This document shows positions 1 through 12,149 of a DNA stretch of 64,000 bases, in pieces. This DNA comes from Antitrichia curtipendula (taxonomy: Eukaryota > Streptophyta > Bryopsida > Hypnales > Leucodontaceae), in assembly GCA_951230915.1 (NCBI GenBank), contig OX579636.1, forward strand, positions 40,117,912 through 40,181,911, in the 5' to 3' direction. The position numbers and the translations under genes are program-made. How positions within the stretch are numbered: the first letter of the stretch is position 1; the number at the start of each line of letters is the position of its first letter. Under the pieces are notes generated by a model. That model did no database searches. It saw nothing but the letters and a program-made list of their open reading frames with translations, and was not told the DNA's origin.

Positions 1-238
1 AATTTGAGGATTTCCCTCAGCTTGGACGATTTACACTACGAGATGAAGGTGTGTGTCTCTTACACGTTACGAATTAATTTTCCTCTGACCAGCAAGGTCG
101 GCGGTGTGCTTTTGATCTTCTGAGTCGGGTCGATATATGACGCCATTCTGAATTTTCGACATGAGTGAATCAGGTAAAACCGTAGCAATTGGGAAGGTTG
201 TGAAGTTCCCCTCTCTTGCTAGCGGCAGCCAGAACTGA
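1..238 (+). CDS. eRF3: Eukaryotic release factor eRF3 (GSPT/SUP35 type), C-terminal two exons, 5' end cut by window edge
   Basis: eRF3 is the translational GTPase that works with eRF1 to end translation in the cytosol. Only the end of its C-terminal beta-barrel domain is visible. Exon <1..48 encodes FEDFPQLGRFTLRDEG after the last two bases of a codon, and stops at a GT donor (49-50). Exon 174..238 starts after CAG and continues GKTVAIGKV, then a short tail ending SGSQN and TGA at 236-238. The split glycine codon (G|GT) keeps the frame. LGRFTLRxEGKTxAxGKV is the eRF3 version of this motif; HBS1 and EF-1A differ here. About 36 residues are visible, so the GTPase domain and N-terminus lie upstream of the window. 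The family call rests on one motif but is strong. Confidence 0.85.
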
Positions 239-1081
239 TGCCAGTACCGTTAGTCTGTCTCACCTTCAAGTTTTGGATTCTACTTCCTGTGGTAAATTTC
301 TCTCGCCTACGCCAATACTTCCCCTACGCTCTTGAAAATTTTCATTCCCTCGACATCGAACGTGTTTCGAAACATCAACTTTTCTAATATCGATATTAGT
401 GGCCTATGTCTGAAGCTTCCGTCAAAAATATATTACCGAATGAACTTAGTCTTTGGATGTCTGACTTAATATTGGTTTTCTGTGCAGGAATCATAAAAGT
501 GAGGTGATTTTTGACAAGAATCTATCAAAATCATGGGTTATTACTTTACTGCCTACTTTACGGTCTTCTCATTTTCAAAGAGCAACCACAAGTTCTATTG
601 TTTGAGTTGCTTGTTCCTTGAGCTTGAATGCCATCACGGTCGTCGACATGCTCCATTGAATAGTTTGGGTTCGATTATTCTACCCGAGAATTCATTCGGT
701 TGTTCCCTCTGTAAATTTCGGAGGCGGAATAATGCCAATGGGAGAACTAGATGTTGGGCGTTTAGTGATTTTGTGCTAGTTTCACAAGGGAATCTCGTTT
801 GACTGAGAAGTTATTCTGGGAGTACGCTGTTTGCACTTTTGATGCATATCATATATAGGAATGATGAATTTTCTCTAGGAAATTTACTTCTAGCGCACAG
901 AAGGTAGATCACAGTTTTGAGGGATGAGTTTGCCGGTACACTCTGATTGTCTAATAAAAGCTCTGCAAGTTATTAGAGCCTGCATTTGTGTGCTTCGTTT
1001 GTGGTTTACAATGACTTCGAAAACTGAGTCTATGCTGCGTTGAGTTTCAATCCGTTGAAAATGAGTACACAAAATCCAAAT
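239..1081. other. 3' flank / untranslated region of eRF3
   Basis: This stretch is less AT-rich than the DNA beyond 1100 and carries no coding exon I can recognise. It is probably the 3' untranslated region and terminator region of the eRF3 gene. The 89-codon frame at 533-802 has no family resemblance. Confidence 0.4.
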
Positions 1082-1545
1082 GAGGAAACTTTTTGTGTCC
1101 TATATTCCTAAAAAAAAACTTAAACTAAAAAAGGACTTATGGTTTGGAAGTAAATGAATTCCAAAGCTAACCACCCCATACACTAAGGTGGTAGGTGGGT
1201 TTCATAATCACTCCCTTCTCTAGAGAAATAAGAGAAATAGATTTGAGAAGGGTTTGAGAATTTGTTCTTTTTTCTCCTCAAAAATGAAATAATTATGAAT
1301 TTTTTTGTAAAGACTTTGTTCAACCCATTCTTGATATGTACAGCATTGCATTTCCAACTATAGGATGATTACAAAATCAACCATGCTTCAAAGTAGGTGA
1401 TAATTGTGGCTGCCAGTGTGCATCTTATGATCATTGTATGCTTTCAATGTACACCTCCTTGGCATTGTGTTACAGCTTGAGTTGTCACGTAACCATGTAA
1501 GCTGTTACACCTAAACTACAATTGATTAGAAACAAAGCAGTTTAA

Positions 1546-2469
1546 CCCCTAAAGTTCCGTGACTATGTTTTCACTGAAAACGCTCAAGAACTGCCGTTTT
1601 TAGTACAAGTACCAAATTTTTGAAAAAAACTTTTTTTTGACTCATGTAACCGTAGGATCTTGTAGTATGCTGACTTGAGAATATGTGGTAAAAATTTCAG
1701 AAATTTCCACCACGTGGATTGCAAGATATAACCATTCAAAATCACTGAAATCGTTTTTTGACCCCTGCAAAAAACCAGGCAGCTGCACTTCAAAAGCTCA
1801 CTTTTTTATGAAAAAATGTCCAAAATGGTGGTGCTTCTTTGGATTCTTTTTCCTAAACAAGTTGGCTACATGCTTGAAAAATTTCACATCATTTGGAATT
1901 GTACAACATATGAGAAAAAAATAGTAAGTAGAATGAAGTAGAGAATGATTCAAAATACTAAATTGTTAAAAATTTAGATACGAAATTGAAAAATGCCAAT
2001 CCCAATGGTTGAAATGTTGTATTAAACAATCTACATCCTATGATTTTATTTTTTTCAAAAAATATTGAAAATTGAGTAAGATAAAAGACTTCAAAGTTTA
2101 TTTTAGATTAGAGATTCCAAAACTGCCCGCAAACTAAAACTCCTCATAACTTTTGACTCATTGGTCAAAATGGAATGATTAAAAGCTTTCCACGTATAGA
2201 TAGCTCTGGAAAACCAGTTTGAAGTTTTTGTTTTTGAAAAAGGTCATTTTTTTTATCTGCCCTAACTGCCCGGTTGAGAAAAAAAGTAACATATTAGGCC
2301 ATAACTTTTGACTCGTATTTTCAAATGTCATAAAATTTAGTTCAAATGAAAGGTACTCCTCGTCCACAACTTCTATTAAAATTTCAGCCTCAAACTTGTA
2401 AATCTCTGGCCACATGTACCTACCCAATTTTTTTATGTTGCCAAATTCTGCAGGCTGGTCCTTTAGGGG
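1546..2469 (+). mobile_element. TTAA-flanked inverted-repeat element, long form, copy 1
   Basis: The left end is CCCCTAAAG directly after TTAA (1542-1545). The right end is CTTTAGGGG directly before TTAA (2470-2473). Length is 924 bp. The interior is closely similar to the element at 14296-15244, for example the shared stretch around the phrase GTAGGATCTTGTAGTATG and a later block around ATAGTAAGTAGA. No transposase is encoded, so it would be non-autonomous. Confidence 0.7.
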
Positions 2470-3784
2470 TTAACTAATGAAAATAGGTAGTGGTTGGACT
2501 ACATGTTGTACACCATTTGAGACCCACCCCCATTGGTATTGTAAAAAGTTGACATATGTGTGCTGCAAAAAAATTATATATAGATAAAATTATAGATAAT
2601 ATTAATTTGAATGGAATTTGAAGATCCTTAATGAATCAAAGACTTGAGATTTCCTTTACGATGATAGATGATCTATAGGTTGCAATTTGAACCGCTATTG
2701 CATTTACTTTGAAGAGATTTGAAGAGATTTGTCCTAATACACAATTAATACAAATAATTTTAATTGGCATTTAGCAACCAAAACAATTGTTTTGTATGCA
2801 ATCATTTTGAATCCAACACATTAGTTTGTAAGGGATGTATATAATACATTTGTTTGGATTGTATTGGTGATTTCATTAGATATGACAACAACAAAAAGAT
2901 ACTACAATATTATCAATATATCTTAATTTTATATTTATCAAATGTGTTTGTTAATATTTTGTCATATACATTAGGACTTAGCATTATTTAAAATGAGTCT
3001 AGGTAGTTCTAAATCTAATTTGCACTCAAAAAATGGAGTCAAAACAAAATAGATAATCAAGGATTAGATGAAGTAGTGACTCTTTGTCCATTTCAAATCA
3101 AACCTAAAACTTAGAAACTAGACTTAAAATTAACTCACATTTCAAATCAGAAGTTGATTTGAGTTCAAGAATCAAGAGAAATTTATGGATGAAGTTTGAA
3201 CTGCCTCTTCCAATACCAAACTACATCCGGCTATAGTTTCTCTTAGAAAACTTTAAATGCAATGAATTTTATCATTTTTGGAAATGATAGACTCTAATCT
3301 ACGACTTGAAATAACTCAATTTTAGGTTTTGTTATTTTCATATAGAAAAGATAGAGTCTTAGCTTAGTTTAGCCAATATGGCCAAGTTTGCTATGTATTC
3401 AATATTTAGTTGTTTCTTTTTGCAATTTAAACTACGTAAAAAGTTAAAAAGATTTATTGCTTAGAAGACACAATGAACCACATTTAAACACCTATTGGAT
3501 ATTTGACTGAATAGAGAATATTCTCCTCACTCTCATATACCATTAGAGTTCAATATTTTAGAAAAATATTCTAAGGGGGTCACATATTTAAATTCTTGTT
3601 AGAGGTAAAAACTTTCCAAGTTGATTTCATTTCTGAAATCTCTCATAACTTAAAATATTCTCAAATTTTAATATTTGAAATTTTGAATACTCCATTTTGA
3701 CAAAGAATATGGAATTACAAATTTCCACTTGTATCTGTATTCATTTTTCTATTTGTATTTTTATCCATGTATATCCTATTTATA

Positions 3785-3880
3785 TGTGTATATATATATA
3801 TTATAATTTATAATTTATAATTTATAATTTATATGTGTGTATATATAGATATTATATATGTGTTTATATATATAATTTAT
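3785..3880. repeat. AT microsatellite
   Basis: Runs of TATA and four head-to-tail copies of a seven-base AATTTAT-type unit (about 3805-3832) are followed by more TATATA. This is simple-sequence DNA without coding content. Confidence 0.8.
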
Positions 3881-4778
3881 TTTCTTAATTTTAATTTTAA
3901 TTAATTTTTTTGAGGGAGAGTTTTTGCTTATATAGCAAGGGAAGCTAGTGTTTTTATTGAACAAGATTGGATAGTGATTTTGAAAGGATAGTGGAATGTG
4001 AACAAATTTCTATATTGGTATTATCTACTTAATTCAAAATAAAGTGATTGGAAATTAAAGATAAGGTCATTAGAAATTCTAAATCATAAATAGTCAATTC
4101 ATAATGAAAATATTAAACAAATGACCAATCTATATTGTCTTCAAAAAATATTGAATTCAATTAAAATCCAAAAAAATCCCAAAGCATATCACTAGATAAC
4201 CACATAATTATGGGAAACTTGAATTTTGGGCTAATTTGGTTCAAATATCTCTTCAAAAACAAGGTCCAGCATTAGATATGAAGTGTTTGTAAAGTATCTA
4301 CTTCCATAATCAAAATGTGGAATGTACATTTGGATCAAAGGGCATCACAAAATTCTAGATATTCATTACACAAGATATACATATACAATCAAAAAATGAG
4401 AGTCTATGGGAGTCCTACTCTTAGTTTGGGGCACACCAAAAGATTGTATTTTTTTAATTTGTAATTTATGCATATGATGTCCCTATAATGCATGCTAAAG
4501 TGCATTGAAATCTTCTTCTAGTTTCCAATAAGATATACTTAAATAATTTAAGCTTAATAATAAATAAAAAATTTAGTCATAATTAGTGACAATTATAGAC
4601 TCATGGGTGTACATACGGTATTGTGCACTCCGCTACCAAGACACTAATTTGGCAACACTAAAATGTGCCCTTGTTGTGAAAGTAATCCTTCTTGTAATTT
4701 CATTCTGGCCCATTATAATGACCACCTTTATTCCCGTCATAGTGGTCATTTTGAAAAGGTGTTATGCTATGGAATTAA

Positions 4779-5724
4779 CTCCTAAAAGACTATTGTCCTC
4801 TCACAAGACAAAATGGATTTTGAGTAAGTTTAGGCTATAACCTAAATTTTTAGTGAAACTTTTTGAAACTTTTTGATAAGCTAGAAAAATTTCTTAGCTT
4901 GGTGGGAATATAACTTTTATCTCAATTGGTGTCCGGGAGCAAAAATTATGCCATCCTAAATAGAATGTTTACGTTGTCAGATAGAAAAATAAATCCACAA
5001 AAATTTGAATTTAAAATTAAATTTATTTTTCTTATAGATTATATTTTTTTTTACTTGTGAAGCTTTGATTCATTCCATTTGGATTAGTGATGTGAAAGTT
5101 ATGAACAATCTTGTTTTTGGTGCAATCTAAGCATTTTCTAAAAGAAAAACACTAATAGAATTCATTTTTACATGCAATTTTCATAACTAAAAAAAAAAAT
5201 TGTTTGACAAGGTTAAATTTTATTGATAGAACAATCTCATCATTGGATTTAATGTGTTCCAATCCTATCTAGAGCTATAAATGATTTAGTTTCTCTTTTA
5301 ATCTTAGACCTACTTCTATGTAATAATTTTTTAAAGAATGAAAATCAAGCAAATTTTTTTTGAAATTTTTTTCCTAGACTTTCAACTCAATTCTTCAACT
5401 CAAATTTCAATAAATTTCAACAAAATATTTTTAACTTGAAGTCTATAATGCAAAATAAATCCACAAATGGTGGTAAAAGTCATCAAATATTCTCAACTTG
5501 TGCTCTAAATTTTTTTTTCCAACTTTGATTGCTAATATCTTCTAATTTGTAAGGTCAAACTTCATGAATTATTTACCAGTCTATATGATCTTAGACAAGT
5601 GAAGTACAAGATCCTATGGTTAGATTTTTTTTAAGTATTTTTTTGGTTTTCTTGTGGGAACATAAAAAAAATGGCAATTTTCAAGTGTTTTTTGGCAAAA
5701 AAAATGGCCTTGGTCCTTTAGGGG
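4779..5724 (-). mobile_element. TTAA-flanked inverted-repeat element, copy 2, reverse orientation
   Basis: The left boundary is TTAA (4775-4778) then CTCCTAAAAG. The right boundary is CTTTAGGGG then TTAA (5725-5728). Length is 946 bp. Read on the minus strand, the interior begins with a C-rich end followed by a poly-T block, then a GATCTTGTACTTCACTTGTC-like block, as in the copies at 5853 and 50366. It is therefore inverted relative to them. Confidence 0.65.
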
Positions 5725-5852
5725 TTAACATACTAAAAAGGTGTTAAAACATGCAATTTTTTAACAATAAACTATTGTCTCAAAAACACTAGCCAAACCT
5801 ATTCAATAAAAACACTAGACGCCCTTGCTAAATAAACAAGAAATTCCTTTAA

Positions 5853-6420
5853 CTCCTAGAGCTCCAAGGGTGTTTTTTTGTCAAAAACCACTCAAAACTA
5901 CCACTTTTGCTACATTCACTTAAGCAAACCAAATAAATAAATAAAATTGGAATTAAACCGTAGGATCTTGTACTTATCTTGTCCGAGATCATGTAGTAAA
6001 AATTTCATCAAATTTGATCGTAGGGATTGGAAGATATTAGCATTCAAAGTTGGACAAATTTTTTTTTTGAAGATGCTTAAAGTGCCCGAAAAAACAAGAT
6101 TGTCCATAACTTTCTCATCCCTAGTCCAAATAGAATGAATCAAAGCTTCATGTATAGATAAAAACATAATATGCTAGGAAAAAAACTCAAAAACATTTAT
6201 TTTGACTTTTTGTAATTTTTTGGAGGTTGCCCACCAATTACTATATCTTGCTTATTTTGCCATAACTTTTTCATCCGGCATCTGATTGAAACAAAAATTA
6301 TATATCCACAAAGCATTTGAAAAACTACACAACCTCAATAAATCTCAAAACAGTTCACTTCAAATTAAGACAATAGGTTCCTACCCGGACCTAAATTGTA
6401 GACAAATAGTCCTTTAGGGG
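5853..6420 (+). mobile_element. TTAA-flanked inverted-repeat element, short form, copy 3
   Basis: TTAA (5849-5852) precedes CTCCTAGAGC, and CTTTAGGGG precedes TTAA (6421-6424). Length is 568 bp. It is near full-length alignable by eye with the 579-bp copy at 50366-50944, sharing most internal phrases in the same order. No coding capacity is evident. Confidence 0.72.
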
Positions 6421-6774
6421 TTAAAAATATATGTTATGAATATAAATACAAAAATATATGGTAAATATAGCTATGAATACAAATTTCAATACGAGTGTAG
6501 ATATGAGTGCAAATTTATAATCCCATATTGTTTGTCAAAATGATGATTCTAAAAATTCATATATTGAAACAACAGAAATTTAAGATCTGAGCAATATATG
6601 CAATTATAAATAACATGAATAAAAAACAGTTTCACATTATAATGGCCTTAAAAATGAACATGATTATTACATAATGAAGAAAAATTATTTGTTGCATATC
6701 TATATAAAATGTGATACTTGCAAACAAATTGTAGATGACAACTTATATATAGATAGATATTCATAAGTGTTATA

Positions 6775-7403
6775 TTAAAGAATGGATAAGCAAGCCTTTG
6801 GAATGGCAGTCAAAGGATGAGCTAATATATGCTGAAGTCCTTCACCTTTTGACATATCTAAATCCATGGGCTGCAAACTATTAGGAAGAGACCAATCAAA
6901 GGATTGCATAAAAGTTGCAACCATAATGTGAATCAATGTTGAAGCTAACATGATGCCTAGACATTGTCTCCGCCCAGCTCCAAACGGTAGCAATTCGAAA
7001 TTTTTGCCTTCAACTTGCATATGAACATGAGGCATCCCATCTAAAAATCTTTTAGGCTTGAAAGTCATAGGATCCTCCCATGTCTTTGGATCTTGAGCAA
7101 TTGCTGCAACATTTACAAAAATCGATGTTTTTTCTGGTATGTCATACCTCCAAACCTTACAAGGTTTTTCACTCAAATGAGGAACTAACATTGGCCGATT
7201 GGGTGAAGACAAAAGTTTTCTTTGACTATGGCTTGTAAATACTTGAGGTTAGGAACATCTGCATCTTTCACTCTTCGAGACTTGCCTACAACAATGTCAA
7301 GCTCCGCTTGCACCCTCTTCATCATAATGGGATTGCGAGTGCATTCTGCAATTGCCCATTCTATTGTATTGGTAGTAGTACTTGTACCTCCCGCAAAAGC
7401 ATT
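6775..7403 (-). pseudogene. Cytochrome P450 (A-type plant clan), C-terminal relic with a frameshift
   Basis: Only the last third of a microsomal haem-thiolate monooxygenase remains. From 7403 the minus strand reads the I-helix motif AFAGGTSTTTNT, then the K-helix neighbourhood. The frame is lost near 7194: one C appears missing from the codon after HPIG, so the upstream frame meets a stop. The other frame (6775-7212) continues RPMLVPHLSE, the PKRF-type region (FKPKRFL), the haem loop FGAGRRQCLG with its cysteine ligand, and a C-terminus ending at a TAA. A CAG-less TAG acceptor may sit at 7404-7406, but no upstream P450 exon (about 300 residues, including the membrane anchor) is present before 8900. 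Substrate cannot be inferred. A sequencing error at one base is possible, but the missing N-terminus still argues for a relic. Confidence 0.8.
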
Positions 7404-9510
7404 CTATTTTTCAAAAGAGAAGGAACAACTAAAAATATGTTACTTAAACCTATTCAAAAGATGAACTTGAAGATTTGAGATCAACAATATAGTTTAAAAC
7501 TTTGATAAGAGAATGTTTAAAACTTTAATGTGCAAATCTCATCATATAATTTTCTAACAAATAGATTTAGCTTCAATCTCAAATTAAATGAAAATACCTT
7601 CAAGTGGTCCTCTTGTGACTTTCTGTCACTTTTTAACTTCAAAAATTTAAAGTTCTTGAATTAAAGAAAAAAAAATACATAAACTCTTACTAACCTCTAT
7701 GTAATGAAAAAGCACTTAAAGGTTTATGCATCATAGATTAAATTTTAGTTTTATGTAGTGTTATGATAAATTTTAGGACATAGACATGAATAATTTAGTA
7801 GGTCAATGAAAATAGTCAATTTAATAAGGTAAGGAAACATGCGGAGTTTTTGGTCAAGTACTATTCACTATCAATACTCTCTTTATACAAGTGATGTCTC
7901 CAAGCATCACAATGATCCAATCTTTGAATCAAACAATCTCTCTTTTGCAAATCAAGAAATTTGAAATGTGTTGCAACAATGCAACATATATGATCCTTGT
8001 GCCAACACAATTACAAAAGTTCATTCAATCAAGAAACCATTCAATAGTGCATCGCCAATCTTCAATGATGAGGGATGTACTAAATTTTGGTTTTGATTTA
8101 GGCAATACAAGGCACACTGGGGTAACTCAACCTACAACAAGCAAAACTCTAGACCAGCCTAATGTAAGCCAAAAAATTATTGTACACTACATTTCACAGG
8201 ACACATGTACAACTCAAGAATTTGTAGGCTTATATAGGTACCCTAGAATTGGCCTGTCATAGGCTAAGTTACCTTAGTTTTGATTATCCCAACACAAGAA
8301 TGTCCAAGGTGCTAAAACTATCTCTTAATCCTTAACTCATAAATGACGTTAAAGATGTTTTCCGTCCAATGAATGACAAAGAATCTCTCATTGCAAGACA
8401 AAAGTACAACTATTCATCCTCCAAATTTTGTGTGGAAAGGGAACAATAGTTAGACTTCCAATGAGTGCTTTTACATTTCTTTTAAGCCAACAATTCACAC
8501 AATACCAAAAACCAAAATAGATGATTTTCACAGTGACCAACTCATTGTTTAAGAATTAAGCACTCAGACATTCATATTATGGACAATGAACACAGGTTTG
8601 CAAGCACTATTTAGTCCAACTAACTTCTCCTTCATCCGATGTAATACTTGGATGTTGAAATTGCTATATAAATGATATTTTTGTACAAAGTTATAAGCAA
8701 AAATGGGTCAAAATTCAGAAAAGGATGAAGGTTTAAAACGTAACAACGCTGGTGCAAACGCACCATAGCCACACATCGACAAATAAATTTGCAATCATGA
8801 ATGAGCAGTGACACCGTAGGACACTCACTTTATCTCTGACCCATATTCGCTAAAGCAAAATATTTGTTCCTCGTAACCCAAGAATAACACAAAGGTTGGC
8901 ACAGAATATGTAAAAGTGCTTTGCTGATCCGAAAATATAAAAGTGCCTGGTTGAGGCAGAAATTCAAAATAGATGGCATTGAGAGTCTGACCTATAAACA
9001 CCTTCTAAAAGGGTAGAAGCTTAGGATAATATCAAAAAATGAACATCAAACCACTGGTCAATGATGAAGAGCAGAGAATCGAAACTGATAGAACCCCCTA
9101 GATTCTATGAAATGAATACGGTAAGCCGGACAAGGTACCTCGCAGCCACAAGCGGAAGTGCAACACATGCCAACTTGGGATTAAGTGGTGGTAACAGCGG
9201 GAGAAACAGCATATCTGGTGGTTGTACAAACGACTTGAGCATCCTGCATAGAGAATCAGAGACATGCATGTCACACAAAATCAGAATCCTCAGATAAGGG
9301 GTAACAAAAACGACTAGATAATGTGAAAGTAGAGTCTCGTCATGAGAAATAACACGCCGAGATTATGGTACCACTACAAAATTCATGTACTCCCAAACAA
9401 AGCTTAACTCCCAAAAGATATGAACAGAGAAAAAGATTGCGGTCTGCCAGTTTCGAATTTACGACAATTCAAAATACAGCTGAATGGAGACGAAGGTGGC
9501 TATATACATT
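7404..9510. other. Intergenic DNA between the P450 relic and epsilon-COP
   Basis: No gene is recognised. 8800-9510 is less AT-rich and probably includes the 3' untranslated region of epsilon-COP. The 123-codon frame at 7891-8262 has no family resemblance and is low in complexity. Confidence 0.4.
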
Positions 9511-12149
9511 TTATGCAACACTTTGAACCGCCCTCTCAAAAGCAGCTTCGCCAGCACCAGCACGCTCCACAAGCACATGGGTTGGGTGTGTGATTTTCAG
9601 CTGGCTGGTCACACAACCATGAAACAGATTAGAACTACATGCTACAACATTTCACTTGTTCTGGAAGACCCATCCATAAAACTGAATATCTTCGTTTATA
9701 ACTGAACATACAGATACCCAATGCATAAGACTAATCTAGGACGAGATTAACATCCAATGATAGATGAATAGAAGGGCTCTAGTGCCAAATAATTACCTCA
9801 AGTATCGACCGGTTGGCTTGCTCAAGTGTAGACTACAAACGATCAGATTAGCAAGTGTGTTGGCGTCCTTCGAATCCTACAAATCAAAAGACCATTTCAT
9901 CTTACTAAATATGGGGCTCAGTAAGCCTATTGCAACCGTCAAGTACTGAACCGTGAATAACTGAGACAAAACACCCAATATTCCACCCAGAAGATGCAAC
10001 CAAAATGTTGTGATTATTTAAGAGCAATCGTTCTAGCTGATCCCCAGGAAAAAAATCTGAAACCAGAAAGCGACGACATGACTAGGCACAATAGATCCGT
10101 GCATTATGTACCTTGTTCAGAGCCTCCAAAAGCCGGGATTCCGCCTCGTCAAATTGACCCATGTGCATTTGACAAACCGCACTTCCGTTCATCAGCATAA
10201 CTGTCCACGTGTACTTTTCACAAAGCTCTTGGAAGATGTAGAATGATTCCTGCACCTTAGCGCCACCCTAAACAAAAAGAGAGGAGTAAGTCAGATCTTA
10301 GCAAGCCGTCAACGCGCAGTCCAAAATAAGGATCTAATACCACTTCATAGACGTTCTGCTCGAGTAAATGTGATCTCCACTAGCATTCAAGACAGATTTG
10401 AGGGTAATTTTCATGAGACCGAGCTCACAAAAGAAAAATACCTTGCAAAATACATACAACTGACGAATCTTACCAATGAGAGGTTCACCCATGCATTGGC
10501 TAACTGGGTAAGAGTATGGTCTTCGTCAATTTGTTGCATAATCTTCAGTTGCTTCTCGGCGTAATCTGCTCGGTGCATCTTCAAGTAGATCTGTACATTC
10601 AGGGCGCACCTGCAAACATAGAACAACACCTGGACTGAGATACACATATGCGACGACTCCTGCCGATCAATAAGACCAGCACAGAAGTACCCTTTGGAGC
10701 GAAATTCGCTCGGGCGGCTGTCCTAATCAGTTCCGCATGGAGAAAGATGAATCCTATTCCCTGAACCCTCTCTCCTCATGGAATTGAAAAAAACATAACT
10801 GGAAAATGCTGTCATAAGGGAGCCAGGGCTTGTCAAAAATAGCCAATCAGAACACCTACAATAGGAAGAAAGGCAGGAAATCTGGGAGCAACTCAATCTC
10901 GATGCATAACGCCAGAAAGATTAGAAGCAGCACTTGGATTGAGCACAGGCATAGCCCGAAAAAACCCAATCACATCGCGGTACGGTTGGCAGGGTCACTT
11001 ACAAATCAAGAGTGCCACCGACGTGAGTGTGCTTAAGAGCTTCGTTATAGTTCTGCTCGTGCGTGTAGATCATGCCGGCGATGAGCAACAGCGAAGGGTT
11101 GCTGGAAACAGCCGGGTCAGATAACCACTCCGACAAGCCAGACAAAGCCTTGTCCTGGAAATGGAAAGTCGTGAGCAGCAGAACACTGAAAGGAAATCAG
11201 TTTCTGATTCTTGCCACGCACAGTCGACAACGGGGATATAGGACAAGTTTCACGACACAGAAACGAGGTCAAACAACACATGAATCTACTTCTCAAATGG
11301 ACCAGATGTGCTGCGATTTGTCAAGCGTGATTACCTTCTGAGCTCCCCCAGACAGGTACAATGCGAGCAGTTTCACAGCTTGAAGCGCTGTTGGAGCAGC
11401 ATCGTTGATTTCATCAATGACCAGCTGGTTTTTTACCAGACAGTGTCACGTGTGTCAGCAGGTTATCAAGGGTCAATCAGAACGAAATGGTACGGAAGAT
11501 GTAAAAGAATATCAATCAACGAACCCTAGGGTTTAGAAGAGCCTCTATCAACGCAATAGAAACACAGGACTTACCTAGGACAGAAAGTTAGAACTTAGGT
11601 GCACGAAATAGCAGTACTGAAGAATTCCCTAACCTAATGCAGATCACAGTCAACAGGAAGTCCGCAGTACCCCAATGCCACTAATTCTGCAAAAATCTGA
11701 TTGACGCTAGCAGAATTTTCACAACAATTGAAGGCAAAGAGCATTCCAGCATACAAGGTCAAAAATGAGCTCATTGTGGCAAGAGCACAAGATCCGAGGA
11801 GCAATACGATCTGGTTCTCGATTTTCGGATACAGTAGATGATCTAGATCGAAACGAGGAGATCGGAAGAGAAAATTTAACTGAGAGATTTACAGTGGACT
11901 GGATCCGAAAGGAACATCGAAACAAGAATCTGCAATGTTTGTTTGTTAGGAGGTACAGAAGACGAAGGGCGAGAGATGGCTCACCTGGTGCTGGCCGAGC
12001 GCAATGTAGGAGCGATAGACGAAGCTGTCCTTCTCTGCCGCATCGGCGTCGCTCAAGGAGCGCAGCACGCTGCTCTCGTTGATGGCCGCCTGGAAGGCGC
12101 CCAGGTAGAAGTTGTTCCGCAGCGGAAACAAAACATCGGGCCCGCTCAT
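9511..12149 (-). CDS. COPE: Coatomer subunit epsilon (epsilon-COP)
   Basis: This is a soluble TPR-like helical-repeat subunit of the COPI coat, which stabilises alpha-COP on Golgi vesicles moving to the ER. Exons on the complement: 11985..12149, 11335..11424, 11003..11154, 10474..10609, 10112..10267, 9797..9876, 9511..9604. All introns are GT-AG and the frame holds throughout, giving 290 aa with stop TAA; plant homologues are about 290 aa. Recognisable blocks in order: [20 protein letters not shown] at the start, [70 protein letters not shown] and a C-terminal HVLVERA segment. The start ATG at 12149 gives the conserved GPD-LF-LRN opening within two residues. No signal peptide or membrane segment is seen, as expected. 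Confidence 0.97.

Larger units (their letters stand above)
1082..6774. other. AT-rich intergenic DNA with three TTAA-flanked repeat elements
   Basis: No gene is visible. The stretch holds the elements listed at 1546-2469, 4779-5724 and 5853-6420, plus an AT microsatellite near 3785-3880. The rest (2480-4770, 6425-6774) is unrecognised AT-rich sequence with only short chance reading frames. Confidence 0.6.

Noticed and set aside
533..802. 89-codon frame downstream of eRF3
   Set aside because: No homology or splice context; lies in the likely 3' flank.
5916..6167. 83-codon minus-strand frame inside a TTAA element, with a similar frame at 44472-44663
   Set aside because: The similarity reflects shared element DNA; related copies carry stops and indels in this frame, so coding is not supported without a substitution-pattern test.
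7891..8262. 123-codon plus-strand frame near the P450 relic
   Set aside because: Low-complexity composition, no family motifs, and no P450 content that could supply the missing exons.
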